Shown here piece by piece: positions 43,060 to 53,200 of a stretch of 55,293 bases of DNA. Under the pieces are notes generated by a model. That model did not search any database. It worked only from the letters and a program-made list of their open reading frames with translations, and was not told the origin of the DNA. This stretch comes from Streptomyces viridosporus. GTDB lineage: Bacteria; Actinomycetota; Actinomycetes; Streptomycetales; Streptomycetaceae. Location of the stretch: NCBI RefSeq assembly GCF_002078235.1, contig NZ_MSGP01000117.1, positions 1-55,293 on the forward strand, written 5' to 3'. The number at the start of each line of letters is the position of its first letter. Position 1 is the first letter of the stretch. A program made the position numbers and the translations under genes.

Positions 43060-44388
43060 GCCCACCGCGGCCGGCGAGGGCCGCGGACGCCGGACGGCCT
43101 CCAGGACGGCGGCCTGGTAGGGCGTGAGCGCCGGCATCGGCGGGGCGGACGTCGGCCAGTGCGGGTCGCGGCCGTACGTGAAGAGAGTGCCGAGCGACGA
43201 CAGCATGGCCCGGCGTTCGGTCCGTCGGCGGCCGGAGGGCAGCACCTCGCCCGGCCGTCCGGCGCTCTCCAGCGTCTGGCGCAGGCTGCTGAGCAGCACC
43301 GGATGGGTGCTGACCTCGACGAAGATCTCGTGACCGTCCTCGGCCAGCCGCCCGGTGGCGGCGGCGAACCGGACCGGCTCCCGCAGGTTGCGCATCCAGT
43401 ATGCGGGCCCGAGCGCGGTGCCGGGGACCGGCGCCGCGGTCACGGTCGAGTAGATCGGTACCCGTGACGGCACCGGGCTCAGCGAGCACAGCGCCGTAGC
43501 CAGGTCGTCGCGCAGTTCGTCGACGTAGTGGCTGTGCGAGGCGACCGTGCCCCGCACCATCCGGCAGTAGACGCCGCGCCGGTCGAGGTCCTCGACCAGA
43601 GCGGTCAGCGTGGCGGTGTCCCCGGCCAGTACGGTCGAGCGGGGACTGTTCTCCCCTGCGACGCAGATACGGCCTCCGCTGGAGGCGGCCAGGGCGTGCG
43701 CGGCCTCGGGCGACAGCTCGGTGGTGGCCAGCGCACCCCGGCCGGCGATCCGCCGCAGCAGGGCGCTGCGGCGGCATGCGATCAGCAGGGCGTCGTCGAG
43801 ACTGAGCGCGCCGGCCGCGTACCCGGCGGAGATCTCGCCCATGCTGTGCCCGGTCACCGCGTCCGGCTCCACATGCCAGCTGCGCCACAGGGCCACCAGG
43901 GCGATCTGCAGCGACACCATCGTCGGCTGCAGCACGTCGATCTCACCGAGCCGCGACGCTGCCGGGTCGGCCCCCAGCTGCTGGATCAACGAGAAGCCGG
44001 CCAGCGCGCGCACGCGTTCGTCACAGCGCTGCAGCGCCGCGCGGAACACCGGCTCGGTGGCCAGCAGTTCCAGGCCCATGCCGTCCCACTGAGCGCCCTG
44101 ACCGGCGAAGACGAACACCAGGCCGGGTCGCCGGGACAGCGACGGTGCCGACGTCCGGTCGGCCCACCCCTGCACCAGCTTGTCCAGGCCCACGGCGAGG
44201 TCGTCGTACGACTCGGCGGTGAGAGCGGCCCGGTGTGCCAGGCCGGTCGTCCCGGCTGCCGCGTCGTGGCAGTACCGGGCCAGCGAGGGCAGATCCCGGC
44301 CGGCGCGGATCCGGTCGGCGTGCCCGCGGATCGCGGCGAGCAGGCCGTCCTCGGTCTCGGCGGCGACGGCGAAGAGCCGTACGGTCAC
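43051..44388 (-). CDS. Discrete acyltransferase, likely ethylmalonyl-specific (KirCII-like)
   Basis: This stand-alone PKS acyltransferase of 445 residues loads an extender unit onto an ACP in trans. The nucleophile Ser182 is in AVTGHSMGEISAGYAAG, and the catalytic His285 is in the specificity motif VASH (RGTVASHSHYVDELRDD). The first 85 residues form the KS-AT-linker-like region. VASH instead of HAFH or YASH is known from ethylmalonyl-loading ATs, and a CCR gene lies in the cluster. Kirromycin KirCII, the trans-AT that loads ethylmalonyl, is the closest remembered match. The gene ends a long minus-strand operon. Confidence 0.88.
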   Translation of the reverse strand: MTVRLFAVAAETEDGLLAAIRGHADRIRAGRDLPSLARYCHDAAAGTTGLAHRAALTAESYDDLAVGLDKLVQGWADRTSAPSLSRRPGLVFVFAGQGAQWDGMGLELLATEPVFRAALQRCDERVRALAGFSLIQQLGADPAASRLGEIDVLQPTMVSLQIALVALWRSWHVEPDAVTGHSMGEISAGYAAGALSLDDALLIACRRSALLRRIAGRGALATTELSPEAAHALAASSGGRICVAGENSPRSTVLAGDTATLTALVEDLDRRGVYCRMVRGTVASHSHYVDELRDDLATALCSLSPVPSRVPIYSTVTAAPVPGTALGPAYWMRNLREPVRFAAATGRLAEDGHEIFVEVSTHPVLLSSLRQTLESAGRPGEVLPSGRRRTERRAMLSSLGTLFTYGRDPHWPTSAPPMPALTPYQAAVLEAVRRPRPSPAAVGSG

Positions 44389-44397
44389 TTCTCCCCC

Positions 44398-45354
44398 TCA
44401 CACTCGGACGGCGACCTGGTGCCGGTAGCTCTCCATCGGCAGGCCGCTCATCCACGGCACGAGGCCCAGTCGGCTGAGTACCTTGATCGAGGCGGGCGGC
44501 TGGTAGTCGGCGAACATGCCACCGAACATCAGGATCTGACTGTGCGTGGCGATCGTGCGCACCAGCGGGTTCATCCGCTGCCGGTCCAGCGTGCGACGGA
44601 AGCGGCTGCCCGGGGCCATCCGGCGGCGCACCGCGGCGCGGACCTCGCCGGAGACGTCGTGATCGCTGATCCACTTCAGCTGGGGCATCTCCTCGGTGAT
44701 CCCGCGCATCGTCTGCAGCCGCTGACGGGTGAACACGTCGATGTGCGACAGCGTCCCGCCCGGACGCAGCACCCGCGCGGCCTCGTGCAGAAAGCGGCCG
44801 AGATCGGGGTACGTGTGCGAGCTCTCGATGTTGATCAACACATCCACCGAGGAGTCCTCGAACGGAAGCTTCTCGGCATCACCGTGAACGAAGCTCAGGC
44901 TCTCGCCCCGCGCCAGGGTGGCCTCGGCCCGGGCGATCGCCTTCGGCGACAGGTCCAGGCCGGTCATCCGGGCGCCGGGAACGAGCCGGGACAGGAAGTT
45001 GAGCCCCTCGCCCGTCCCACAGCCCACCTCGAGGACCGCCCGGCCGGCGCACCCGTCCAAGCCGTCCGGAAGATCGCGCAGGGCCAGGTAGTAGAGCTGC
45101 TCGCTGAAACCGTCGGTGCCGAACTCGGTGAACCCGGGCATCCGGGCCTCGATCTCGGCTGCCAGATCAGGGTCGTACATCCCCCAGTTCCACAACTCGC
45201 CGCGACCGGACAAGGTGGCCGCCATGTCGTAGATGGAGGAACTGGCCGACTTCATCCCGGCGGCCTTCACCCCCGAGCGGGGTGCTCTGGACTCGTCGAG
45301 GTTGATGTCCGCCAGACCGGCGGTGAAGGCGGTCATCACATCGGGTTGGCTCAT
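44398..45354 (-). CDS. SAM-dependent methyltransferase
   Basis: A 318-residue class I methyltransferase. The SAM motif I VLEVGCGTGEGLNFLS is at residues 107-122, motif II-like MTGLDLSPKAIARAE follows, then LPFEDSSVDVLINIESSHTY and LHEAARVLRPGGTLSHIDVF. The C-terminus (QILMFGGMFADYQPPASIKV, ESYRHQVAVRV) resembles small-molecule methyltransferases of macrolide and phthiotriol type. It begins 31 bases after panD and ends 9 bases before the acyltransferase. It should methylate an oxygen or nitrogen of the polyketide or pyridone; the site cannot be told. N-methylation versus O-methylation separates aurodox from kirromycin. Confidence 0.88.
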   Translation of the reverse strand: MSQPDVMTAFTAGLADINLDESRAPRSGVKAAGMKSASSSIYDMAATLSGRGELWNWGMYDPDLAAEIEARMPGFTEFGTDGFSEQLYYLALRDLPDGLDGCAGRAVLEVGCGTGEGLNFLSRLVPGARMTGLDLSPKAIARAEATLARGESLSFVHGDAEKLPFEDSSVDVLINIESSHTYPDLGRFLHEAARVLRPGGTLSHIDVFTRQRLQTMRGITEEMPQLKWISDHDVSGEVRAAVRRRMAPGSRFRRTLDRQRMNPLVRTIATHSQILMFGGMFADYQPPASIKVLSRLGLVPWMSGLPMESYRHQVAVRV

Positions 45355-45385
45355 TGTGGTCTCCGAGTTCGCCGGATCGGTGCGG

Positions 45386-45826
45386 TCACGCGTTGACGGT
45401 GTCGCCGCGCATCAGGTCGTCGGCGCCGTCGGGTGCCTCGGCCGGGTCGGAACCGACGCTCTTCGGTCGGTTGCCGCCGTCGACGAAGACCACGCTCGGC
45501 CGGTACGCGCGAGCCTGTTCCTCGGCCATCGCCGCATACGAGATGATGATCACCAGGTCGCCGGGGCTGATCAGCCGGGCCGCCGCGCCGTTGATGCCGA
45601 CCACTCCGCTGCCGGCCGGCCCCTCGATGACGTAGGTGCTGAGCCGGGCGCCGTTGTCGATGTCAACGACGTCGACCTTCTCTCCGGGCAGCAGGTTCGC
45701 GGCGGCCATCAGCGTCGAGTCGAGCGTGAGCGAGCCGACGTAGTGCAGGTCCGCCTGCGTCACCGTGGCACGGTGAATCTTCGACTTGAGCATCTCTCGG
45801 TACACCGGATGGTCTCCGTTCACCAT
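45386..45826 (-). CDS. panD: Aspartate 1-decarboxylase (KirD-like)
   Basis: PanD decarboxylates L-aspartate to beta-alanine with a self-made pyruvoyl group. The protein has [20 protein letters not shown] at the start and [12 protein letters not shown], where cleavage occurs between Gly31 and Ser32. Further conserved parts are [40 protein letters not shown]. The ATG at 45826 overlaps the P450 stop (ATGGTGA), showing translational coupling; a later ATG at MLKSKIH is the classical start. In this context it supplies beta-alanine for the NRPS rather than for CoA. Kirromycin clusters contain such a dedicated copy. Confidence 0.93.
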   Translation of the reverse strand: MVNGDHPVYREMLKSKIHRATVTQADLHYVGSLTLDSTLMAAANLLPGEKVDVVDIDNGARLSTYVIEGPAGSGVVGINGAAARLISPGDLVIIISYAAMAEEQARAYRPSVVFVDGGNRPKSVGSDPAEAPDGADDLMRGDTVNA

Positions 45827-47019
45827 GTCACCGGCAGCTCGTGGACGCCGTAGATGATCGATTCGGGGTTGGTGCGGATCTGGTCCGCGGGTGTCGCCAG
45901 ACGCAGCTCGGGCAGCCGCCGGGCCAGCGCCTCGAACGCGATTCGCAGTTCCAGTCGCGCCAGTTGCTGCCCGACGCACTGGTGGATGCCGTAACCGAAC
46001 GACAGATGCGCCACCGGCGGCCGGGTGATGTCGAGGCGGTCCGGGTCTTCGCAGAGCGCCGGGTCCCGGTTCGCCGCGGCCAGCGACAGGGACACCGCGT
46101 CGCCTGCGGTGAAGCGGTGCCCGTCGAAGTCCATGTCGGTGCCTGCCGCACGGATCGAGCCGGCGTGCATGACCGTCACGTAACGCAGCAGTTCCTCCAC
46201 CGCGTTGGCGCCCAGGCCCGGGTCCGCGGCCAGCGCCGCGTACTGGTCGGGGTGTGCCAGCAGGGCGAAGGTGCCCAGCGCGATCATGTTCTTGCTGGTG
46301 TCGTAGCCGCCCACGAGCAGCACGCTGCCGATGGTCGCCAGCTCCTCGTCGCTGAGATCGCCGTCGGCGACCAGCGTGCCGAGCAGATCATCGGTGGGTT
46401 CTTCGCGTTTGGAACGGATCAGCTCCATCAGCTGCCCACCAACGTTCTGCCAGCCGGCGATTGCCTCCTCCGCGCTGGAGTGGACGGTCAGCAGCGCCTT
46501 GATCCCCTTGACGAACACATCCCGCCGGTCGGCGGGAACACCGAGCAACTCGCAGATCACCAGCCCGGCGACCGGCTCGGCGAACGCGGCGACCAGATCG
46601 GTGGGGCAGCCTTCCTCGATCATCTGGCCGAGATACAGCTCGACGTGCTCGGCCAGCCTCGGCTCCATGGTCCGGGTGCGGCGGGCCGAGAACCAGGCCG
46701 TCAGCCGGCGCCGGTAGTGGGTGTGCTCCGGCGGGTCCATCGCCGTGAACATCCCCGGCGCCAAGTCGGTCCGGTCCCCGGCCATCGGCAGCGGAATGGG
46801 GGTGCGCAGCAGGTCGCCACGCGAGCTCATGCCCCGGGCGGCGAGGAGCCGGCGGACCTGGTCGTAGCCGGTGATCAGCCAGCCGAGGTGGCCGTCCGGG
46901 AAGACCATGCGGGCCACCGGTTGCTCCGCGCGCAGCTCGGCGAGCTCGGGTGCGGGGTCGAACGGGCAGGTGCCACGGGACATGGGCAGGCCGTCGACGG
47001 GACGAACGGTCTCGGACAC
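45820..47019 (-). CDS. Cytochrome P450 (KirOII-type position)
   Basis: A 399-residue tailoring P450. The I-helix reads [19 protein letters not shown] (Gly-Gly-Tyr-Asp-Thr instead of the usual Ala-Gly-x-Glu-Thr). ExxR is in [11 protein letters not shown], and the heme loop is [19 protein letters not shown] with the proximal Cys. The N-terminal [20 protein letters not shown] is typical of CYP105/107-like enzymes. The ATG at 47019 starts 14 bases after the AT-AT-ER stop. It shares overlapping codons with panD and is in the core operon, so it almost certainly acts on the product. No ferredoxin gene is visible. Confidence 0.92.
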   Translation of the reverse strand: MSETVRPVDGLPMSRGTCPFDPAPELAELRAEQPVARMVFPDGHLGWLITGYDQVRRLLAARGMSSRGDLLRTPIPLPMAGDRTDLAPGMFTAMDPPEHTHYRRRLTAWFSARRTRTMEPRLAEHVELYLGQMIEEGCPTDLVAAFAEPVAGLVICELLGVPADRRDVFVKGIKALLTVHSSAEEAIAGWQNVGGQLMELIRSKREEPTDDLLGTLVADGDLSDEELATIGSVLLVGGYDTSKNMIALGTFALLAHPDQYAALAADPGLGANAVEELLRYVTVMHAGSIRAAGTDMDFDGHRFTAGDAVSLSLAAANRDPALCEDPDRLDITRPPVAHLSFGYGIHQCVGQQLARLELRIAFEALARRLPELRLATPADQIRTNPESIIYGVHELPVTW

Positions 47020-47033
47020 AACGCTCTCCTTTG

Positions 47034-50000
47034 CTAGACGCCGGTGGACCCGACGATTTCGGCGGCTTCGGTGATGAGTCGGTCGGCCAGCTCGTCGGCG
47101 TGCCGGTCACGCCATGCCTCGTACGGGGTGCCGCGCAGCCAGTGGTTACAGGCGCCCAGCGCCGGCCCGCAGGCCACCTGGTAGTCCGCGACACGCTCCG
47201 GGGTGCCCTCGATCGCCCACCGCTGGGCTTGGGCGCAGTACCAGCGGAAGACCAGGGCCATCCGGTGCTTCGGGTCGGCCGGCTCGCCGGCCGGGACGAC
47301 CCGCGACGCCAGTTCCTCGAAACCCGCGCCGAAGTAGTCGCGCTCCACCCGGGACCGGATCTGGCCGGGCACGGCGTCCCAGGAGTCGTAGGTACGCCAC
47401 AGGTCGTAGAGCTTGCCGGCGCGTACGTGGAAGAGGACGCCCTTCCTCAGCACCCGGGCCCGGCCGCCGAGTTCGAACAGCGCGCCGTACGGGGCGTACG
47501 CGGTGTCGTGCACGTCGAGGTTCGGCAGCAGGTCCTTGGCGGGTTCGCTGAGCCCGCTCTCGGCGGTGCAGAGGTTGATCGATCCGGTAAGGATGAAGTC
47601 GGCACCCAGTACGAAAGCGGCCGCGGCCGACTCCGGAGAGCCGATGCCTCCACCACCCCCGACGCGTACGCCGGAGGCGACCCCGCCGAGCTGCGCCCGC
47701 AGCCGGCGCACCGAGGGCAGCAGCGCGGGCAGTGCGCCCTGGTCGGTGTAGTCGGCTCCGTCGCCGACCGCGCAGATGTCGTCGGCCAGGGCGATCCGCT
47801 CGCCGGCTGCGGCCTCCTCGGCGGTGAGCAGTCCGTCGTCGACCAGCCGTGCCACGAGGGGGCGCGGCGGCGGCGCGAAGAACAGGCGGGCGGTGTCCAG
47901 GCGGGTCACCTTGGCCAGCAGCTTGCGCGGGGCGTGCACGGTGCCGTCCGCCAGGATGTGGGCCCCGGTCAGACGATGCCTCACCAGCGCGGGGGTCACC
48001 TCGACGTACGTGGCCGCCTCGACGAGAGACACGTTCTCACGGACCAGCAGGTCGACCAGGTCGGCCTCGGCGCGCGGGTTGAACGGGTCATGGGTGAGGT
48101 TGACTCCGAACGGCGCGGCGGCCCCGGCTGCCGCCCGGATGCCGCGGATCGCGCCGGCGACGTCCGCGAGCGGGAGCCCGGCCGCCCCGAAGCAGCCGAG
48201 CAGGCCGGAGCGGGCCAGCCGGGCGACCAACTCGACGGAGCTGACGCCGTGGTGCATGCCGCCGGCGACGTAGGCGTGCCGAACCCCGTGGTCGCGCCGG
48301 AACGCCGCCGAACCCAGCTCCGCGCACCGCGGCGCCGCAGCACCGACCGGCTCGGTCGGCGCCACGATCCGTTCCGGCTCGGGTCGGAGCGGGGTGGCCT
48401 CCTCCCGGATCCGGGCGATCAGCTTGGTCAGCACCTGCCCCGGGCCCAGTTCGCGGACCCGGAAGTCACCTCGGCCCATCAGCAGCCGGATGCTGTCGGT
48501 CCACTGCACCGGGGAGACGATCTGGCGGCGCAGCGTGGCGGCCACGGCGTCCGGCGCGTACGGCCGGGCGTCGACGTTGCTGATCACGGGGATCTTCGGG
48601 GCGGCGAACGTCGTGGCATCCAGCAGGCGCCCGAACTCCTCTGCGGCCTGCGCCATGTAGCGGCTGTGGAAGGGTGCGCTGACGTTGAGCGGGGCACAGC
48701 GGGCGCCCTTGTCCTTGAACAGCGCAAGCGCACGGTTGACCGCGTCGGCCGGGCCCGCGATGACCGTCTGGGTCGGCGCGTTGTAGTTGGCGATGTCCAG
48801 TCCGGACAGCTCGCCGTCGCGCAGCACCTCCCGGACCAGGTCGGCATCGACGGCCGAGACCGCCGCCATCGTGCCGCCGGTGACCTGTCCCATCAGCCGG
48901 CCGCGTTCGGCGACCAGACGCAGCCCGGTCTCGAAGTCGTACACGCCCGCGGCGAACAGGGCGGCGAACTCACCGAGGCTGTGCCCGAGCAGGTAGTCGG
49001 GCAGGCGGCCGCCCTCCTGCAGGGCGGCCAGCCAGGTGAGCGCATCGACCACGTACAGGGCGGGCTGGGTGTACCGGGTGTCGCGCAGGTTGCGGCCGGG
49101 GTCCTCCAGGCACAGCTCACGGATCGAGTACCCCAGGACGGCGTCGGCCCGTTCGACCAGCTCGGGGAACCGGTCGAACAGGTCTCGGCCCATTCCCTTG
49201 GCCTGAGCGCCCTGGCCGGGGAAGACGTAGACGTCGAAGCCGTCGCCCGGGGTGGCGGGGTCGGTCACGGGCGTCTCAACGGTCATGGTGGTCACCTCGG
49301 TTCGTCGAGCCGGTGCGGCGATGAGCGAGCGGGTGTCGAGCACCGCCTGGTACAGCACCTCGTCCCGGGCGTACGGGGAGAGCAGCGGCAGTACCCGGGA
49401 CCGGCTGCCCTCGGGAAGCCGCGCCCGCACCAGGTTGGCCATCGACCCGGACGGGCCCAGGTCCAGGAAGAGCAGATCGTCGCGGGCCAGCAGCGGTTCG
49501 AGGGCGCGTGACAGGTCGAACGGCTTGCGCAGGACCTGCCAGAAGTGGTCCGAGTCGGGGTGGTGCACCTCGGCACCGGTCGTTCCGGAGATCAGCGGGA
49601 TCGTGGCGGGTCGCGGGGTGAGATCGCCCACGAGCTTCGTGAACGCGCCGCGCACGCCGTCGATCAGCGGCGAGTGGAACGGGAACAGCACCGGAAGCCG
49701 TTGGCAGAGCACACCTGAGGCGTTCAAGTGGCGCTCGATGTCGTCGAGCCGGTCGGCCGTGCCCGCGAGCACGAAGTTGTCCGGCCCGTTGATCGCGGCC
49801 AGATGCGCCCCGGCCAGCGCGGGATCGCGGTCGACGAGGGCGGCGTCGGCGAGGACCGCCAGCATCCCGCCACGCGGGCACTCCGTCTCGAAGAGCGCCA
49901 CTTGGTCCAGCAGCGAGCGCAGGCACTCCTCGGGGTCGAACATGCCGGCCACCGTGGCGGCGACGACCTCGCCCAGGCTGGCGCCGAGCACCAGCTCAGG

Positions 50001-50297
50001 CTCGAAGCCGCGGGCGCGCAGCATGCGGGCCAGCGCGTACTCGACCATGAAGATGGCCGGCTGGGTGAGCGACAGGCGGGTCATGGGCAGCTCCGCGCCC
50101 CGGCCGTCGCTGTGGATCGCGGCGATGACCGAGTCGCCGTGGACATCGCGCACCACCGCGTCCAGAGAATCCAGGGCATCGCGGAAGACCGGGTCGGCAC
50201 CGTAGAGCCACCGGCCCATGCCGTGGTACTGGGAGCCCTGACCCGCGAAGAGGAAGACCGGTGTCAGCATGGTGAGTGGTCCTGTTCGGTCGCTCAC
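47034..50297 (-). CDS. Trans-acting AT-AT-enoylreductase fusion (KirCI-like)
   Basis: A 1087-residue trans-AT PKS protein. AT1 (residues about 10-330) has FLFAGQGSQYHGMGRWLYG and the nucleophile Ser108 in LVLGASLGEVVAA, with His in LFPFHSPLIDG. AT2 (about 355-650) has VYVFPGQGAQAKGMGRDLFD, Ser440 in LLGHSLGEFAALFA and His544 in SAPFHSRYMAQAA. The last 430 residues are a PfaD-type FMN enoylreductase with GVRVGGGGGIGSPESAAAAF and LGADFILTGSINLCTAESG. AT2 looks like the malonyl loader. AT1, with GAS instead of GHS, may be the acyl-hydrolase/proofreading type. GTG start overlaps the NRPS stop by four bases. Confidence 0.93.
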   Translation of the reverse strand: MSDRTGPLTMLTPVFLFAGQGSQYHGMGRWLYGADPVFRDALDSLDAVVRDVHGDSVIAAIHSDGRGAELPMTRLSLTQPAIFMVEYALARMLRARGFEPELVLGASLGEVVAATVAGMFDPEECLRSLLDQVALFETECPRGGMLAVLADAALVDRDPALAGAHLAAINGPDNFVLAGTADRLDDIERHLNASGVLCQRLPVLFPFHSPLIDGVRGAFTKLVGDLTPRPATIPLISGTTGAEVHHPDSDHFWQVLRKPFDLSRALEPLLARDDLLFLDLGPSGSMANLVRARLPEGSRSRVLPLLSPYARDEVLYQAVLDTRSLIAAPARRTEVTTMTVETPVTDPATPGDGFDVYVFPGQGAQAKGMGRDLFDRFPELVERADAVLGYSIRELCLEDPGRNLRDTRYTQPALYVVDALTWLAALQEGGRLPDYLLGHSLGEFAALFAAGVYDFETGLRLVAERGRLMGQVTGGTMAAVSAVDADLVREVLRDGELSGLDIANYNAPTQTVIAGPADAVNRALALFKDKGARCAPLNVSAPFHSRYMAQAAEEFGRLLDATTFAAPKIPVISNVDARPYAPDAVAATLRRQIVSPVQWTDSIRLLMGRGDFRVRELGPGQVLTKLIARIREEATPLRPEPERIVAPTEPVGAAAPRCAELGSAAFRRDHGVRHAYVAGGMHHGVSSVELVARLARSGLLGCFGAAGLPLADVAGAIRGIRAAAGAAAPFGVNLTHDPFNPRAEADLVDLLVRENVSLVEAATYVEVTPALVRHRLTGAHILADGTVHAPRKLLAKVTRLDTARLFFAPPPRPLVARLVDDGLLTAEEAAAGERIALADDICAVGDGADYTDQGALPALLPSVRRLRAQLGGVASGVRVGGGGGIGSPESAAAAFVLGADFILTGSINLCTAESGLSEPAKDLLPNLDVHDTAYAPYGALFELGGRARVLRKGVLFHVRAGKLYDLWRTYDSWDAVPGQIRSRVERDYFGAGFEELASRVVPAGEPADPKHRMALVFRWYCAQAQRWAIEGTPERVADYQVACGPALGACNHWLRGTPYEAWRDRHADELADRLITEAAEIVGSTGV

Positions 50298-53200
50298 GCG
50301 AGCCCGCGCAGGCGGCCGGCCAGCGCGGCGGGGGTCGGGTTCTCGAACACGTCGGTAAGAGCCAGCCGGACACCGGTCTCGTCCTTGATGCGCTGCGCGA
50401 GCGTGGCGGCGAGCAGCGAGTGCCCGCCGCTGGTGAAGAAGTGGGCGTCGGCGTTCAGGTCCGGCCGGGCGAGCAGCTCGGCGAAGAGCTTGGTCAGGGT
50501 GGCGGTGAGCGCATCGCCGCCGACCGGGCCCGCGGCGTCGCGGCCGGTCGCGGCCGACTGTCGCACGGCGAGGTCCGCCAGTGCCAGGTAGTCGACCTTG
50601 TCGCTTCCGGTACGCGGGAACGCGTCCACCGCGAGGAATCGGTGCGGCACGACCGCGCGCGGCAGCCGCTGCCGGGCGTACTCCCAGAGCTCGCCCATCG
50701 CCTCGGGCCGGTGCGAAACCTGCACGAAGGCGGCCAGGCTGCCGTCCGCGGCGGGGTCGCCGACCACCAGCACGGCGGCCGCCTCGACGTCAGGATGATC
50801 GGACAGCACCGCCTCGATCTCGCCCAGCTCGATCCGGTTGCCGCGCAGCTTGACCTGCCGGTCCATGCGGCCCAACAGGTCGATGCGGCCGTCCGGCAGC
50901 CAGCGCGCCACATCTCCTGAGCGGTAGAAGCGTCCCCACTGGGAGTCCACCCCGAAGCGCTCGGCGGTGAGGTCGGGCCGTCCGTGGTAGCCGGAGGCGA
51001 CACCGACTCCGGCGACGCACAGCTCGCCGCGCAGGCCGATCGGCAACGACTCCCCGTTCGGGCCGGCGATGAAGATCCGGGTGTTGGCGATCGGCGTCCC
51101 CACGTCCACTCGGTCGCCGGGATCTGCCGGCACCCGGCCCGCGGTCGCCCAGATCGTGCTCTCCGTCGGGCCGTAGACGTTCCACAGTTCGGCGCCCGCC
51201 CCGGTCAGGGTCGCGGCCAGCCCGCCGGGCAGGGGCTCACCGCCGCTGAGCAGCGTGCGGCCGGAGACCAGATCGGTGATCCGGTCGGCGACCAGTCGCC
51301 AGGTGGTCGGTGTCGCCTGCAGGAATCCGATGTCGTGGGCCCGTATCTCCTCGGCCAGCAGGGCCCCGTCGGTGCGGGCCTCGTCGGGCAGCACGACCGT
51401 GTGGCCGCCGTGCAGCAGCGGCATCATCAGTTCCAGCGACGAGGTGTCGAAGCTGTATGTGCTGAGCCAGCCGGTGGGCCGCGCCGTCGTGACGACGCCG
51501 AAGCGCACCGCGTAGTCGGTGATGTGGTTGACCAGGCTCCGGTGCGTGATCGGGATGCCCTTCGGCCGTCCCGTCGATCCGGACGTGTAGATCACGTACG
51601 CGAGGTCGTCCGGCCCTGCCACGCCGACCGTGCCGACGTCGACGGGGACGGTGGGGGCGGTGTCGACGTCAGGGGCCGGGATCGTGCGCCGGTCGCCGGG
51701 CGCGGTGAGCCCGTCGCCGGTCACCACCACTCGCGCGCCCGCGTCGTCGAGCTGGTAGGCGATCCGCTCCGCCGGGTGGTGCGGGTCCAGCGGCAGGTAG
51801 GACGCACCGGCAAGCCACGTGCCGAACACCGCGGCGGCCAGCGCCGCACCGCGCGGCACGAGCAGCGCGACGACGTCGCCGGGGCGGACACCGGCCGCCG
51901 TCAGCCGCTCGGCGGTGTGCACCGCGGCGCACCACAGGCGGCCGTAGCTCACCAGCTGATCGCCGTCCCGGACCGCGAGGGCGTCCGGATCGGCCGCGGC
52001 GCGCTCGGTGAATCCGGCGAGCACCGACGTCAGCTCGATCGGCTGGTCGGTCGCGTTGGCGGCTTCGATGATCGCGTGGTCCTCCGGCGACCAGATCGAC
52101 AGCGAGCCGACCGGCGTGTCCAGTGCGGCGCCGACGGCGACCAGCAGCGCGTCATAGCGACGGACCATCAGTTCGACGTCCGCACGGTCCAGGACTCCGG
52201 TGTAGAACGCCGCGCGCACGGTTGCGCTGTTGCGGTCGGAGGTCACGAAGAATTCCAGGTCGAACTGGCTGAACCCGTTCTCGACCACGACCAGTTCCGC
52301 CGCGGCGCCGGCCACCGTGAAGGTGCGCTGGTCGGCGGTGAACGGCACGTAGTTGAACACATGGCGGAACAACACGTTGCGCCAGCCGGAACCGTCGCGT
52401 TCGATCACGTCGAGCAGTTCGTCGGCGGGCATGTCCGCATGGGCCATCGCCTCCATGAACACCCGGCGCGCCCGGCCGACCAGCTCCCGGAAACCGGCCG
52501 TGCGCTCGGTCAGCAGGCGCAGCGTGACCAGGTTGCTGTGGTAGCCGACCGCCCCGGCCGCCTCCCGGCCGCGCGAGTTCACCGGCGATCCGATGGTCAG
52601 GTCGGGGCCGGCGCCGTGCCCGGCCAGCAGCACCGCGTACGCGGTGAGGAGGACGACCGACTCGGGCGCGCGCAGCTCGCGCTGCAGCCGCCGGACGACC
52701 TCGTGCGCCTCGGGCGAAAGGACGTGGGTGACCTCGTCGCCCTCCAGCGTGGTGGTGGCCGGGGCCGGCTTCTCGCACCACAGTTCCAAGCCGGACGAGC
52801 GGAACCCGGCCATGGTGTCGCGCCAGAACGTCACACTCTGCTCGGAGGGTTCGGGCTCGTGCCAGGCGGGCACCGGGTCCGGCTCGGGGGTGCGGCCGGC
52901 CAGCGCCGCCTCGTAGAACTCGACGAGCTGGGCGCGCAGGAGGGCGGTGGACTGCACGTCGGCGATGGCGTGGTGCAGCGCGAGACAGAAGACGTCTTCG
53001 TCGGGGCCGTGCAGCAGCAGGGCACGCAGCAGCGGGCTCCCGTCGGCCCGGAATGGGCGGGCCACGAAAGCGGTCAGCGTGCCGCGCTCGTCACCGTGCC
53101 CGGCGGCCTGCTCCGGCTCGATGCCGAGGCTGGGCAGGATGGTCCTGGTCAGGGCGTCGTCGGTGCGGTGGAAGACCGTGCGCAGCACCTCGTACCGGCG

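Noticed and set aside
46950..49511. An 853-codon plus-strand frame opposite the AT-AT-ER gene
   Set aside because: Antisense shadow; no motifs, and the minus strand carries complete AT and ER signatures.
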